From Pseudomonas pharyngis (GTDB lineage Bacteria; Pseudomonadota; Gammaproteobacteria; Pseudomonadales; Pseudomonadaceae): 64,000 nucleotides of DNA. A program made the position numbers and the translations under genes. This document shows positions 44,592 through 53,239 of the stretch, one piece after another (position 1 is the first letter of the stretch; each line of letters begins with the position of its first letter). Below the pieces are notes generated by a model. It saw only the letters and a list, made by a program, of their open reading frames with translations, was not told the origin of the DNA and searched no databases. The stretch is from assembly GCF_021602345.1 (NCBI RefSeq), contig NZ_BQID01000002.1:558001-622000 (forward strand), given 5' to 3'.

Positions 44592-44992
44592 TGTGAAGTC
44601 ACACGGTAGAAGAACAACGGCTGATACGGTCGAATCACCAGATCCCGATTGACGATGATGCTTACCGGCAGGCCGGACCGCTCGGTCAGCGTCGGCTGGA
44701 TGTTGAGGTTGCGGCGTGCGAACTCCTGGCCAACCTGATTGGCCGTGTCCTGCGCGCTATCCCAGAACGCGATGACGGTATTGCCATTGACATTGCCTTG
44801 TTTCGAGACTGCCAGCTCGGAGCCTACGCCCAATATGGTGGACAGCGCGGCACCCGCTAGGATGCGTCCCCAGTGCCAATCGACGCCATCCTCCAGGCCG
44901 GCATAGCCGGCCGGATCGGAACCGGCTAGTTTGTCCCGCGTGAGTGAAGACGTGTCCGGCAGGATGATGCGGTTCCACACGACCTGCACGCG
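44588..44992 (-). pseudogene. trbI: trbI C-terminal remnant (VirB10-like)
   Basis: About 134 residues of the C-terminal domain of TrbI, the VirB10-like scaffold of P-type conjugation systems: RVQVVWNRIILPDTSSLTRD, GYAGLEDGVDWHWGRILAGA, RRNLNIQPTLTERSGLP and VIRPYQPLFF. The N-terminal two thirds are absent; upstream the sequence changes abruptly to a LysR gene. It belongs to a different conjugation family from the PFGI-type system of this ICE, so it is a fossil of another element. Confidence 0.82.
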
Positions 44993-45452
44993 GCTTGCCG
45001 ACTTCATCGGCACGTGCAAAGCCCGCATCGTACAGGTCGCCGTGCAGCCCTTTGATCTGCTGCGACAGCGGCACCTCGAAGAAGCGGATTTCGACCTCGG
45101 GTTCTTCCTGCCGACAAAGCGCCAGCAAAGCCGGAAGTCGCGAGGGCGTGATGCCGTCGGACAGGGCAATGCGCGATCGACTATGGAAGCCGTTGGCTGA
45201 GGCCTTCACGCTGTCACTGGCTTGCTGCAAGACAGAGAAGACACGCGGCACATGCTCAATAAAAAGCTTGCCCGCACGCGTCAGGCGTGTGCTGCGTGTT
45301 GTGCGTGCGAACAGCACCACGCCCAGTTCTTCTTAGAGCTCTTTGATGGCCCGAGACAGCGGCGATTGCTCAATGTGCAGTTGCTCCGCCGCACGGGCGA
45401 AGTGGAATTCTTCGGCTCCGGCCAGGAAGCAGCGAAGATGCCGAAGATCCAT
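44993..45452 (-). pseudogene. LysR-family regulator, nonsense-mutated and 3'-truncated
   Basis: The minus strand encodes [16 protein letters not shown], then [20 protein letters not shown], which is a LysR HTH. An in-frame TAA (45333-45335) follows where Glu is expected, then EELGVVLFARTTRSTRLT and the beginning of the substrate domain, up to ADEVGK. There the frame runs into the trbI fragment. Both lesions indicate loss of function. It starts 7 bp after the MFS stop, so it was once the third gene of the DJ-1/MFS unit. Confidence 0.82.
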
Positions 45453-45459
45453 CGTTCAC

Positions 45460-46653
45460 CTATCTATGAGTTCTTGCGCCCAGGAACGTGGGACGCCGCA
45501 TCTGCCAGAGCATCCAGACGATCCCCAGGCCCACGGCAACCGCACCGACCCAGGCCGTGCTGGTCAGACCCATCGCTTCCAGGCTGGCCCCGCCTAGCAG
45601 CGAACCCAACGCGATGCCGCCATTGAAGCCGGCGATGTTCAGCCCAGCCGCCACCGCTGGCGCCTGCGGCGCGTGGATGTGCGACAACCCGATCACCCGC
45701 GCCTGCAAGGCTGGCACCGCCGCATAGGTCAGCGCACCCAGCAGGCCCGTCAGCAACACCATCAACGGCAACGATGGTGCCGATTCCCATATCGCCAACA
45801 GCACGACGGCCAGGCCGACGAGCACAGTCATCACCGCAAAGTCGGCACCCTTGCGGTCGGTGAGCCGCCCGCCCCACACATTGCCAATGGCGGCCATCAC
45901 GCCGTAGCCCAGCATCAAAAGGCTCGCCATGCTTTCACTCACGTCCGTCACTTGCAGCAGGATCGGCGAAATGTAGGTGTAGAGCGCGAAAGATCCCGCA
46001 TACGCCAACACGGTGATACCGGCTCCGGCCAGCAGACGCGGATTGAACATGGCTTTCAGGCCATCCATCGCATTGGCCTGCGCCGAGGCATCGTTGAGAT
46101 CTGTCGGCATCAGGGCTAGCAGGCCGACGAATCCAATGGCACCACTTGCGGCCACTGCCATGAAGATGACCTGCCAGCTCAACACGCTGCCCAGGTAGGT
46201 GCCGAGCGGTACGCCCAGCGCCAGTGCCAGCGTCAGGCCGCCGAACACCACGGCCACCGCCGCACCGGCGCGATGTCGGCCCGCCAATTGGGTTGCCACG
46301 CTGGATGCTACGGCGAGAAATACCCCATGTCCCAGGCCGGAGGCGAAGCGGGCCACCAACATGGGTGTCAGTGCATCGGACAGACTGACTACAGCGTTGC
46401 CCAACGTGAACAGACCCATCGCCACCAGCAGCAGCCGCTTGCGCGGCCAGCGGGTTGCCAGCGCGGTCAGGCCTGGCGCACCAATCACCGCACCCAGCGC
46501 GTAGGCCGTAACCGCCGCGCCAACCTGGCTGACGCTGACATGCAGATCAGCGGAAATAGTGGACACCAGGCCGATGGTGACGAACTCGGTAAAGCCCAGG
46601 GCGAACGCGCAAAGCGCGAAGACGTAGATGACGAAAGGCATACGTGGATTCAT
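45460..46653 (-). CDS. MFS efflux transporter (DHA1 family)
   Basis: A 397-residue, 12-helix major facilitator of the drug/proton antiporter 1 family (AraJ/NepI-like). The N-terminus is FVIYVFALCAFALGFTEFVT, loop 2-3 is ALATRWPRKRLLL, and the motif-C-like region GGLTLALALGVPLGTYLG lies near residue 140. It is 3 bp downstream of the DJ-1/PfpI gene. Together with the divergent LysR it looks like a small stress or efflux operon. Confidence 0.9.
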   Translation of the reverse strand: MNPRMPFVIYVFALCAFALGFTEFVTIGLVSTISADLHVSVSQVGAAVTAYALGAVIGAPGLTALATRWPRKRLLLVAMGLFTLGNAVVSLSDALTPMLVARFASGLGHGVFLAVASSVATQLAGRHRAGAAVAVVFGGLTLALALGVPLGTYLGSVLSWQVIFMAVAASGAIGFVGLLALMPTDLNDASAQANAMDGLKAMFNPRLLAGAGITVLAYAGSFALYTYISPILLQVTDVSESMASLLMLGYGVMAAIGNVWGGRLTDRKGADFAVMTVLVGLAVVLLAIWESAPSLPLMVLLTGLLGALTYAAVPALQARVIGLSHIHAPQAPAVAAGLNIAGFNGGIALGSLLGGASLEAMGLTSTAWVGAVAVGLGIVWMLWQMRRPTFLGARTHR

Positions 46654-46656
46654 GGT

Positions 46657-47361
46657 TCAGCCTCGCTTCTCGGCTATCACCGCTAATAGGGGCAGCATCG
46701 CTTCCGCGACGCCCTTGGCCGAGGCCGGGTTCTGCCCCGTCACCAGGCGCTCGCTCGCCACTACCTGCACCTGGAAATTCGCCGCAGGCACATGCCGGGC
46801 GCCACGCTCCTGCAAAGCATCGGCCAGCAGGAAGGGCACCGTGTCGTACAGGCCGACCGCACGCTCCTCCTCGTTGGTGAAGGCCGACACGTCCTTACCC
46901 GTTACCAGATAGCCGCCATCGGACAACTTGAGGTTTACCAGCCCGGCCGGCCCGTGGCACACCGCCGCGACCACGCCGCCACGCTCGTAGATGAACGCCG
47001 CAATGGCCGCCAGTTCGGCGTTGTCCGGGAAGTCCCACATCGTCGCGTGGCCGCCGGCGTAGAAGATCGCGGCGTAGGCATCGGGACCGACCTGCGTGGG
47101 TGCCATGGTGTTCTCGATGGCGCTTCTTAGCGTCGCATCGTTCCAGAACGCGACATTGATCGGATCGTCCAGATCGAGTCCATCGACGTGCGTCTTGCCG
47201 CCCTTGGGGCTGACGAAATCGACCGCATGACCGGCGTCTGCCAGCACCCGATGCGGATGCGTGACCTCGGACAGATAGAAACCGCTGGGCGCGGCATCGG
47301 CGGCGCCGGCCGGTCCCTTGCGGTCGTGGCTGGTCAGGACGAAAAGAACACGTTGGGTCAT
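46657..47361 (-). CDS. DJ-1/PfpI-family (Hsp31-like) protein
   Basis: A 234-residue type 1 glutamine amidotransferase-like protein. The conserved Glu is in SGFYLSEVTHPHRVLADAGH, and the nucleophile Cys is in GGVVAAVCHGPAGL with its nearby His. The family includes glyoxalase III/chaperone-type proteins that deal with reactive carbonyls. The start at 47361 has AGGAGCTTCTG directly upstream. It is co-transcribed with the MFS gene and divergent from a LysR gene. Confidence 0.9.
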   Translation of the reverse strand: MTQRVLFVLTSHDRKGPAGAADAAPSGFYLSEVTHPHRVLADAGHAVDFVSPKGGKTHVDGLDLDDPINVAFWNDATLRSAIENTMAPTQVGPDAYAAIFYAGGHATMWDFPDNAELAAIAAFIYERGGVVAAVCHGPAGLVNLKLSDGGYLVTGKDVSAFTNEEERAVGLYDTVPFLLADALQERGARHVPAANFQVQVVASERLVTGQNPASAKGVAEAMLPLLAVIAEKRG

Positions 47362-47515
47362 CAGAAGCTCCTGCAAGCGAATCGAGCACACCGCCGGACA
47401 CCTCCAACGGAGGCATGCGCGTTGCAATGTGGGAAGTTGGGATCCTCATTCTGGTGAATTCGGTATATCCTTTAAACGACCAAAATCTACAAACACTTTC
47501 CCCGGAACGACCCAA

Positions 47516-48424
47516 ATGGCCCTGCGCAATCTTGATGACCTAGCGGTGTTCGTGCATGTTGTGGAGCGCCATAGCTTTTCCGCCGCCGCACGCGACCTGC
47601 ACCTCGCGCCTAAGACGGTCAGCAAGCAGATCGCCCGGCTGGAACAGGCGTTGGGCACCACACTGTTCGAGCGCAACACCCGTAACTTGCGCATCACCAG
47701 CGAAGGCCGCGCCATCGCCGAGCGCGCACGGGTTGCCTTGGCGGTGCTGGAAGAAGTGCAAGAACTGGCGACTGGCGGCAGCCAGGAACTGAGCGGCACC
47801 ATCCGCTTGACCGCGCCCACGCCGTTCGGGCGCAAGTTCGTGGCCCCGGCTATCCACGATTTCTGCCGCCTGCATCCCAGGGTCGGTTTCGACCTGCGCC
47901 TGTCCGATCAAGTGCAGGATCTGTATAGCGGCGACCTCGACCTGGCGATCCGCATGGGCGAGTTGGCCGATTCGCGTTTGGTGGCGCGGCGTGTGGCCGA
48001 CAACCGGCGCATCCTGGCGGCGTCTCCCGCCTATCTGAAAGCGCATGGCAGTCCCGCGCAGCCGGAAGAACTGGAACGGCACAACTGCCTGGTGTTCGCC
48101 TATCCGGGCCTGCTGCAAAGCACCTGGCCGCTGCGCAAGGGCCACCGGGAGAAGCCTGTCGCGGTCAGCGGTACGCTGTGCAGCGACAACGGCGACGTGC
48201 TACATGCGTGGTGCCTGGCCGGGTTGGGTATCTCGCTGCGCGAGACCTGGGATATTCACGAGGAACTGCGCGACGGGAGGCTGGTGCGCGTGTTGCCCGA
48301 ATGGGAAGCCACGCCCTCGAAGATCAGCATCGTGCGGGCACGGCGCGAACCCGTGCCGCGCCGGCTGACGGCGTTCAGCGATTTTCTGTTCGACCGCTGG
48401 CAGGAGGCGCCGTGGGATCAATGA
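47516..48424 (+). CDS. LysR-family transcriptional regulator
   Basis: A 302-residue LysR protein: MALRNLDDLAVFVHVVERHS, then SAAARDLHLAPKTVSKQIAR as the HTH, and an effector domain including LTAPTPFGRKFVAPAIHDFC and SGDLDLAIRMGEL. The ATG at 47516 puts the HTH at the normal N-terminal position. It is divergent from the DJ-1/MFS operon, which it probably regulates. Confidence 0.92.
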   Translation: MALRNLDDLAVFVHVVERHSFSAAARDLHLAPKTVSKQIARLEQALGTTLFERNTRNLRITSEGRAIAERARVALAVLEEVQELATGGSQELSGTIRLTAPTPFGRKFVAPAIHDFCRLHPRVGFDLRLSDQVQDLYSGDLDLAIRMGELADSRLVARRVADNRRILAASPAYLKAHGSPAQPEELERHNCLVFAYPGLLQSTWPLRKGHREKPVAVSGTLCSDNGDVLHAWCLAGLGISLRETWDIHEELRDGRLVRVLPEWEATPSKISIVRARREPVPRRLTAFSDFLFDRWQEAPWDQ

Positions 48425-48469
48425 GCTCATTCGCCGTAGCCGACGCATCGTAGGCATCTCGAACAGCCG

Positions 48470-49309
48470 CTAAGTTTCGTAGGAAATTTTGTAGTTCTTG
48501 CCTAGCCGCTCGACATGTGCAAATCCGAGTTCGCCAAGGTGCATACCAGCGATAAGAATCTTATCCGAGCTAACAACATTCAATAGTTTGGATCGTGTTT
48601 CGGCGGAAAGAAGCGGATCTTGGTCGAACGCAATGGATACGTCGGGACGAGCAATCTGGATTTGGGGGAAGTGAACGATATCCCCCCAAACCAGCAGACT
48701 ACGACCATTGGAATCGAGACGATAACCGGAATGTCCTGCGGTATGCCCCAGAAGGGGCATCGCACTAATGCCAGGGAGAACTTCGCTATCAGTAAACAGG
48801 CGCGTCTTCTCCCGATACTGATCGAACACCTTCCGAGCAAACAGAAAGTTGCCACGAGCACGCTCACTCGCTCGACTGAGATTGCCATCGTCCTCCCAGA
48901 AAGAAACCTCACGCTGGTGGACGACTAGCTCTGCATCGGGAAAGGCTGCTTCCCCTGAAGAGTCAAGCAGCCCCCCAACATGGTCGGGATGTGCATGGGT
49001 CAGAAGAATGGTGTCAATGTCAGCGGGTTGCACGCCAGCAAGCACGAGATTCGCCTTTAGCTTGCCGCCCCACTGCTTGAAACCACCAGCCCCCGCATCG
49101 ATGAGGATCGTGCGGCCCATTCCACGCACCAGGTAACAGTTGATGTGGATCGAGGATGGATCGCTCACGCCTGCGTCCTGCTGCAATTTGGACGCCTCCG
49201 TAGGATCGATATTGGAGAGAAGATCTAGACTTGCGCAAAGGTATCCGTCACTGATGGCCGTAATAGTAAACTCGCCGATCTGCTGGCCCGGAAATTTCAC
49301 GTGGTTCAT
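48470..49309 (-). CDS. Metallo-beta-lactamase-fold hydrolase
   Basis: A 279-residue MBL-fold enzyme. The metal motif THAHPDHVGG lies near residue 104, the third His is in LLGHTAGHSGYRL, the Asp in VWGDIVHFP and the last His in AGMHLGELGF. The ILIDAGAGGFKQWGGKL segment near residue 68 is typical of the quorum-quenching lactonase/AttM-like and related subgroups. It is followed by an upstream pair of small genes on the same strand. The substrate is unknown. Confidence 0.88.
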   Translation of the reverse strand: MNHVKFPGQQIGEFTITAISDGYLCASLDLLSNIDPTEASKLQQDAGVSDPSSIHINCYLVRGMGRTILIDAGAGGFKQWGGKLKANLVLAGVQPADIDTILLTHAHPDHVGGLLDSSGEAAFPDAELVVHQREVSFWEDDGNLSRASERARGNFLFARKVFDQYREKTRLFTDSEVLPGISAMPLLGHTAGHSGYRLDSNGRSLLVWGDIVHFPQIQIARPDVSIAFDQDPLLSAETRSKLLNVVSSDKILIAGMHLGELGFAHVERLGKNYKISYET

Positions 49310-49330
49310 TGCGGCACTCCTTGCGGATCA

Positions 49331-49657
49331 TCAGTTCCGCGCGTAGATGGTATCGGCTGGATAGCCAAAGCAACGGATGCGCGCCGTTAGCCCCGCATGG
49401 CGTTTTATTGCCTCATCCAGTCGCGCCATGAAATCGTCCATGACCGATGGCGTTCTAAACGGTTCGAGGCGGTACTTGATTTGCGCGTAAGCAGGATGCC
49501 CGCGCCCGTGGCGGGCAGCGACATAGATGACATGCACGTTGTCCAACGCAGCCCGGAGGCCGTCCGTGCAAAGTCGAGTGCATTCTTCAGTGAGTTCCGA
49601 CAGATACGCTTCGGGCGGCATCTTTTCCGCCTGGATGAAGATCGTCAGGTTAGGCAT
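49331..49657 (-). CDS. Tautomerase-superfamily protein
   Basis: A 108-residue protein starting Met-Pro (MPNLTIFIQAEKMPPEAYLS), so the mature N-terminal proline could be the catalytic base as in 4-oxalocrotonate tautomerase/MIF-type enzymes. Start 49657 was chosen for this Pro and because it gives an 8-bp overlap with the upstream gene. It lies 21 bp before the MBL-fold gene. A role in isomerising a keto-enol intermediate is inferred. Confidence 0.75.
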   Translation of the reverse strand: MPNLTIFIQAEKMPPEAYLSELTEECTRLCTDGLRAALDNVHVIYVAARHGRGHPAYAQIKYRLEPFRTPSVMDDFMARLDEAIKRHAGLTARIRCFGYPADTIYARN

Positions 49658-50207
49658 GGTTGTCCGCCTGGGTCTGCGGCACTGTGCCATCGTGACTCGT
49701 CAATTGCGCGGTCATCGGGGTATAGAGATGCACGCCCTTGGGAAGCGCATCCAAGCCGAGACTGGTGGAGCTACCCAGCTTCGCCAGCCACCTGTTTTCA
49801 GGACACTTCTCCAATGCCACGGCCCACATCTGCTCAGGCGTGAGCCCCATCTCGATGAACGGCTCGGGACCGACTGCGCTCACGATCAGATGCTCCCCTT
49901 CACCGATGGCAGGCGCACGCTCAAGGCCGCCGTAAAGATTGCGGTGCCAATCGGTGATGTGCTGCTGCCAGCGTGCGAAGTTGCCCCCGCCCTTTTGGCG
50001 ATATTCATCGCCCTCAAGCACAGCCAGACTGTCGATCGAGTGCATGGCCAGGTACACAGGGCAACCAGCGCTAAACGCCTTGAAGCGCTGCGAAGTATGG
50101 AACCCGCTCACGGAAATAAGCGCGGGTAGCTTTTCCAAGGTATAAAAATCATTCCACTCTGCTTCGCTGGCTGGGTCGGCAAAGCTGCACTCGACGGTGT
50201 AGATCAT
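49650..50207 (-). CDS. Hypothetical protein, EthD/dimeric alpha-beta barrel-like
   Basis: A 185-residue protein. The first 95 residues look like a dimeric alpha+beta barrel: MIYTVECSFADPASEAEWND, then PALISVSGFHTSQRFKAF and YLAMHSIDSLAVLEGDEYRQ. A C-terminal half follows (LTPEQMWAVALEKCPENRWL). No specific enzyme is recognised. It is the first gene of the EthD-like/tautomerase/MBL unit and is divergent from a LysR gene. Confidence 0.65.
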   Translation of the reverse strand: MIYTVECSFADPASEAEWNDFYTLEKLPALISVSGFHTSQRFKAFSAGCPVYLAMHSIDSLAVLEGDEYRQKGGGNFARWQQHITDWHRNLYGGLERAPAIGEGEHLIVSAVGPEPFIEMGLTPEQMWAVALEKCPENRWLAKLGSSTSLGLDALPKGVHLYTPMTAQLTSHDGTVPQTQADNHA

Positions 50208-50365
50208 GGATCACTCGCTACCGGACTTCTTGTGCGTCCGGCCCTCTTTGTTGATGTCTCGTCATGGTATGACCTTGATCTCAGCGCATAAAACGATTAT
50301 TCGGTATGCTTCAGTTACAAAAGATCAAGCTAAGCTGGATCGCCATCTTCAGAACGGGAACGCTC

Positions 50366-51268
50366 ATGCGAAGGAAGATCCCCAGCAGCACGGCACTGAC
50401 AGCATTTGAAGCCGCCGCCCGCCACGGCAGTTTCGCGCGCGCAGCAGAGGAACTGTCTTTGACTGAAGGAGCTATCAGTCGCCAGATTGGCCGGTTGGAA
50501 GCCTTTCTCGGGGTCACGCTGTTCGAGCGGGTCGGCAATCGGGTCCGACTCCTTCCTAACGGAGAGCGTTACGCTGTCCAAGTTCGCGAATCGCTTGACC
50601 GCTTGGATCGGGACAGTCAGTACTTAATGGGGCAGCCGAACGATGGCGCAAGCCTGGACATTGCCACTATCCCGACGTTCGCGATGCGATGGCTCATTCC
50701 TCGCTTGGGACGATTCCAGCAGAAGCATCCGAACATTACTGTGCATTTGGCCGAGCGCATGGAACCCTTCGTCCTGGCCGGGAGCGGATTTGATGCTGCC
50801 ATCCATTTCGAGCACCCGGCGTGGGCGGGCATGCGGACATCCCCCTTGTTGCATGAAGTGCTGGTTCCGGTTTGCCATCCCGGACTTCTGACAGGACGCA
50901 ATCGAACAGCCGCGCTGGACGAATTACCGCGCCTGCACCGACGACAGAACCCTGAAGCTTGGCAACACTACTCCGAGGAGACGGGAACTCCGCTGACCAA
51001 TCCTGCAATTGGCGCACGCTTTGATCTCCATGGAATGTTGATAGAAGCCGCATTGGCCGGCCTCGGCGTTGCGCTAGTACCCCGCCTGTACGTTGAAACC
51101 GAACTTGCGTCAGGAAGCCTGGTCGCCCCGTGGCCGGAGGGAAAAACCATCTCCAAAACCTTCTGCCTCATCCTCCCTGAGCCCATCGGATTGGGCAGAA
51201 AGCCAATACAAGCTTTTGCTCAATGGTTGCTCGACGAAGCGAAGAAGGGGGCAGCGGTTAAATCGTAG
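50366..51268 (+). CDS. LysR-family transcriptional regulator (GcvA-like)
   Basis: A 300-residue LysR protein of the GcvA/AmpR type: RKIPSSTALTAFEAAARHGS, FARAAEELSLTEGAISRQIG as the HTH, and effector domain blocks IATIPTFAMRWLIPRLGRFQ and AGLGVALVPRLYVETELASG. The ATG at 50366 places the HTH normally. It is divergent from the EthD-like/tautomerase/MBL genes and is probably their regulator. Confidence 0.9.
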   Translation: MRRKIPSSTALTAFEAAARHGSFARAAEELSLTEGAISRQIGRLEAFLGVTLFERVGNRVRLLPNGERYAVQVRESLDRLDRDSQYLMGQPNDGASLDIATIPTFAMRWLIPRLGRFQQKHPNITVHLAERMEPFVLAGSGFDAAIHFEHPAWAGMRTSPLLHEVLVPVCHPGLLTGRNRTAALDELPRLHRRQNPEAWQHYSEETGTPLTNPAIGARFDLHGMLIEAALAGLGVALVPRLYVETELASGSLVAPWPEGKTISKTFCLILPEPIGLGRKPIQAFAQWLLDEAKKGAAVKS

Positions 51269-51352
51269 GATATGTCTTTCCTCCATTGTTATCAGAAAGA
51301 GGCGCTACGTTGCGCCTGATCTCCCACGACACATCACCGCCGCGGCCATCTG

Positions 51353-51510
51353 CTACCCAAGCTTCTTCTCTGTCGCTGGCTGCCAAGGCACCAGACTAAA
51401 TCCCATGCGTCATCCAGCATCGCGTAGCGCCCGCTGGTGAGCATGACGGAACGCCGGTAGATGCCGGCCACGCGCTGCTCGTCTGTGACGGGGGCGATGC
51501 TCCACGCCAG
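51353..51510 (-). pseudogene. Relaxase C-terminal remnant (DUF3363 / Tn4371-type)
   Basis: The minus strand reads WSIAPVTDEQRVAGIYRRSV, MLTSGRYAMLDD and, after a one-base shift, GMGFSLVPWQPATEKKLG and a TAG stop (51353-51355). This is the C-terminal signature of the DUF3363 relaxase family carried by Tn4371-like ICEs. Only about 50 residues remain. It lies at the opposite end of the cargo from the trbI-DUF2274 remnant and on the same strand. Confidence 0.65.
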
Positions 51511-51530
51511 TGTCGGCGGTTAACCGCCAA

Positions 51531-51846
51531 CGGCGACCCAAAGCCGATTCGCTCCGGGCAGCTCGGTTGAACTCTTAGAGTTCGGAGCCGTCTCGTCTGC
51601 GGAATTTCATTTCTCTCTTGTGCTCGACCTGATCACGGTGGCGGGTGCGTGCCAGTAGTTTCCGACCCAGGCCACGACAAGGGTAGGTTGGCGAATCATT
51701 GCGCAGTCAAACCAAGTTTTGCGAGGAGCTCGTCGACTGCGTAAGACCGCCAAAGGTGGCTTTTCTGTTCCTCGCCTGGCACCCCGCCAGGCCCACTCTT
51801 CACTTTCTTCAATCCAGTGACTGCCATTGTATTCCGGCCATAAAAA
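51531..51846. repeat. Right copy of diverged direct repeat flanking the cargo
   Basis: Direct counterpart of 43717-44142, in the same orientation. It is shorter because the hairpin block is missing: the sequence passes straight from GGTGGCGG to the TGCGTGCC segment. It is followed by the ICE leader of the STY4534 gene. Confidence 0.8.
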
Positions 51847-52232
51847 ATCGGGTGGCAGCGTCTTGACGCTCCCCTATGACAAGCTTATACAAAGGGCGTG
51901 GTTCGCTGTCGTTGACAGCCCAGCCCAGGTAGCCAAAACCTTCAAGGCTACGCCACGTTCGTGGTGGCTTACCCAAGTGCGATCAGCGTTCGGAAGCTCG
52001 CGCGGTTACCGCTTCAGCGGTAATGAATGCCCACTACCTCATGCCTGCGAATCACCACCGCAGACGTTTCTCTGCTGCACCGCTATTCCCCCAGACGCAT
52101 CGTTCTGATCGTCATCGGCTTGCCGGTGGCGAGTCGTTCATTGCTCGACTTCACCTTACCTACCCTGACGGGGACTCACTTCCCCGTCAGGGACTGTGCG
52201 TCACCGTTTTCCATTGAAACAGGAGAACCACC
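51847..52232. other. Long non-coding leader before the STY4534 gene
   Basis: No supported gene. It contains small inverted repeats, including TTACCGCT/AGCGGTAA at 52006-52023, and the strong hairpin at 52163-52192. A reading frame at 51827-52108 lacks a ribosome site and domain. Confidence 0.5.
52163..52192 (+). promoter_or_regulatory. Leader hairpin upstream of the STY4534-family gene
   Basis: A perfect 11-bp GC-rich stem (52163-52173 with 52182-52192) and an 8-base loop, 40 bp before the start codon. There is no T-run, so attenuation or mRNA stabilisation is more likely than simple termination. Confidence 0.6.
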
Positions 52233-52814
52233 ATGGCCCACGCCAACCATTCCCAAGAAGCGACCACCTACTTCAACCTGCACACCGTCGGTATCGGCTA
52301 CCTCAACCGTGTTCGTGAAGTACAAGTCCGCCGCGGCCAGCCATTCATGGCCTGCGATATCGCCGCCCTGCACGGTGCCACCGATGCCGTGGAGTACACC
52401 CGCTTCGACTGCAAAGTCGCTGGGGGCGAAGCTGAACGCTTGATTCGTCTCTTTATGGACGCCGTCAACACCGAGAAAAAGGTCTTGCTGTCGTTCCGTA
52501 TCGGCGACCTGTGGATCGATCCGTTTCTCTACGAGAAAGGCGAAAAAAAAGGCCAACCGGGCGCCAGCCTGAAAGGTCGTCTGCTGTTCATCGACTGGAT
52601 CAAGGTCAACGGCACGTTCGAATACAAAGCGCCCGCCAGGCAGGAAGCAACAGCACCTGCTGAGCAAGCGCCGATCAATGAACCCTCTCCAACGTCGGTT
52701 GATGCCGAAGCTGAGGAAACCGAAAACCCAACAGAGGCTCGGGTTGAACCTGAATCTCTATCCGCTCCACGCATGGCCCACCGTGATGCCACCCATACCG
52801 TTCAGTCCGCCTGA
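52233..52814 (+). CDS. STY4534-family ICE replication protein (DUF3577)
   Basis: A 193-residue protein of the DUF3577/STY4534 family: TYFNLHTVGIGYLNRVREVQ, RRGQPFMACDIAALHGATDA and LLSFRIGDLWIDPFLYEKGE, with an acidic, disordered C-terminal tail (about 130-193). It is conserved in SPI-7/PFGI-1-type islands and probably binds single-stranded DNA or acts in replication. It follows a hairpin leader and an AGGAGAACC ribosome-site box shared with downstream genes. Confidence 0.85.
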   Translation: MAHANHSQEATTYFNLHTVGIGYLNRVREVQVRRGQPFMACDIAALHGATDAVEYTRFDCKVAGGEAERLIRLFMDAVNTEKKVLLSFRIGDLWIDPFLYEKGEKKGQPGASLKGRLLFIDWIKVNGTFEYKAPARQEATAPAEQAPINEPSPTSVDAEAEETENPTEARVEPESLSAPRMAHRDATHTVQSA

Positions 52815-52836
52815 ACAATCCACGATGTTCCTCATC

Positions 52837-52858
52837 AAGGCGCTCTGTCGAGCGCCTT
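52837..52858 (+). terminator. Intercistronic terminator-like hairpin
   Basis: AAGGCGCTC pairs with GAGCGCCTT (52837-52845 with 52850-52858) around a 4-base loop and is followed by TTCTT. It lies between the STY4534 gene and the small Cys-rich gene and may reduce read-through. Confidence 0.6.
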
Positions 52859-52884
52859 TTCTTCAATCAGCACAGGAGAACCTT

Positions 52885-53142
52885 ATGGAATCCTTCTGGC
52901 TTTGCGACGAGTGCCTGTTCGCTGCGGCTTACGAGGACTACAGCACGTTGTCGCTCTACTACACGGCGAATGAAATCGAAAAACGCATCGCCGACATCCA
53001 TCGTGGACTGGTTCGGTTAATGCCCATCAGTGCCGACTTCAATCCCGAAGCCGGCTGGGGAATGAGAGCCTTTTCCCCATTACCCTGCGACGGCTGCGGT
53101 TCACACCTACACGGTCAACGCCACCGATTCACTCGGCTGTAA
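52885..53142 (+). CDS. Small zinc-ribbon-like ICE protein
   Basis: An 85-residue protein with a CDEC pair at residues 7-10 and a CDGCG pair near residue 69, which could form one zinc site. The middle part is helical (YYTANEIEKRIADIHRGLVR). The start at 52885 has the AGGAGAACC box upstream. No named family is recognised with confidence. Confidence 0.68.
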   Translation: MESFWLCDECLFAAAYEDYSTLSLYYTANEIEKRIADIHRGLVRLMPISADFNPEAGWGMRAFSPLPCDGCGSHLHGQRHRFTRL

Positions 53143-53239
53143 ACAGCGCGCCATCGACTAATGCTCGCGACTCTATTTCCACCTCGGGGACACCACTCCT
53201 CTCGGGCGTGTACCCCTGATTGTTCCCTTTGGAGGCACC

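Noticed and set aside
44295-44609. 104-codon plus-strand frame
   Set aside because: It is antisense to the DUF2274 remnant, whose protein similarity is clear on the minus strand.
51827-52108. 93-codon frame before the STY4534 gene
   Set aside because: It begins inside the direct repeat, has no ribosome site or domain, and overlaps structured leader DNA.
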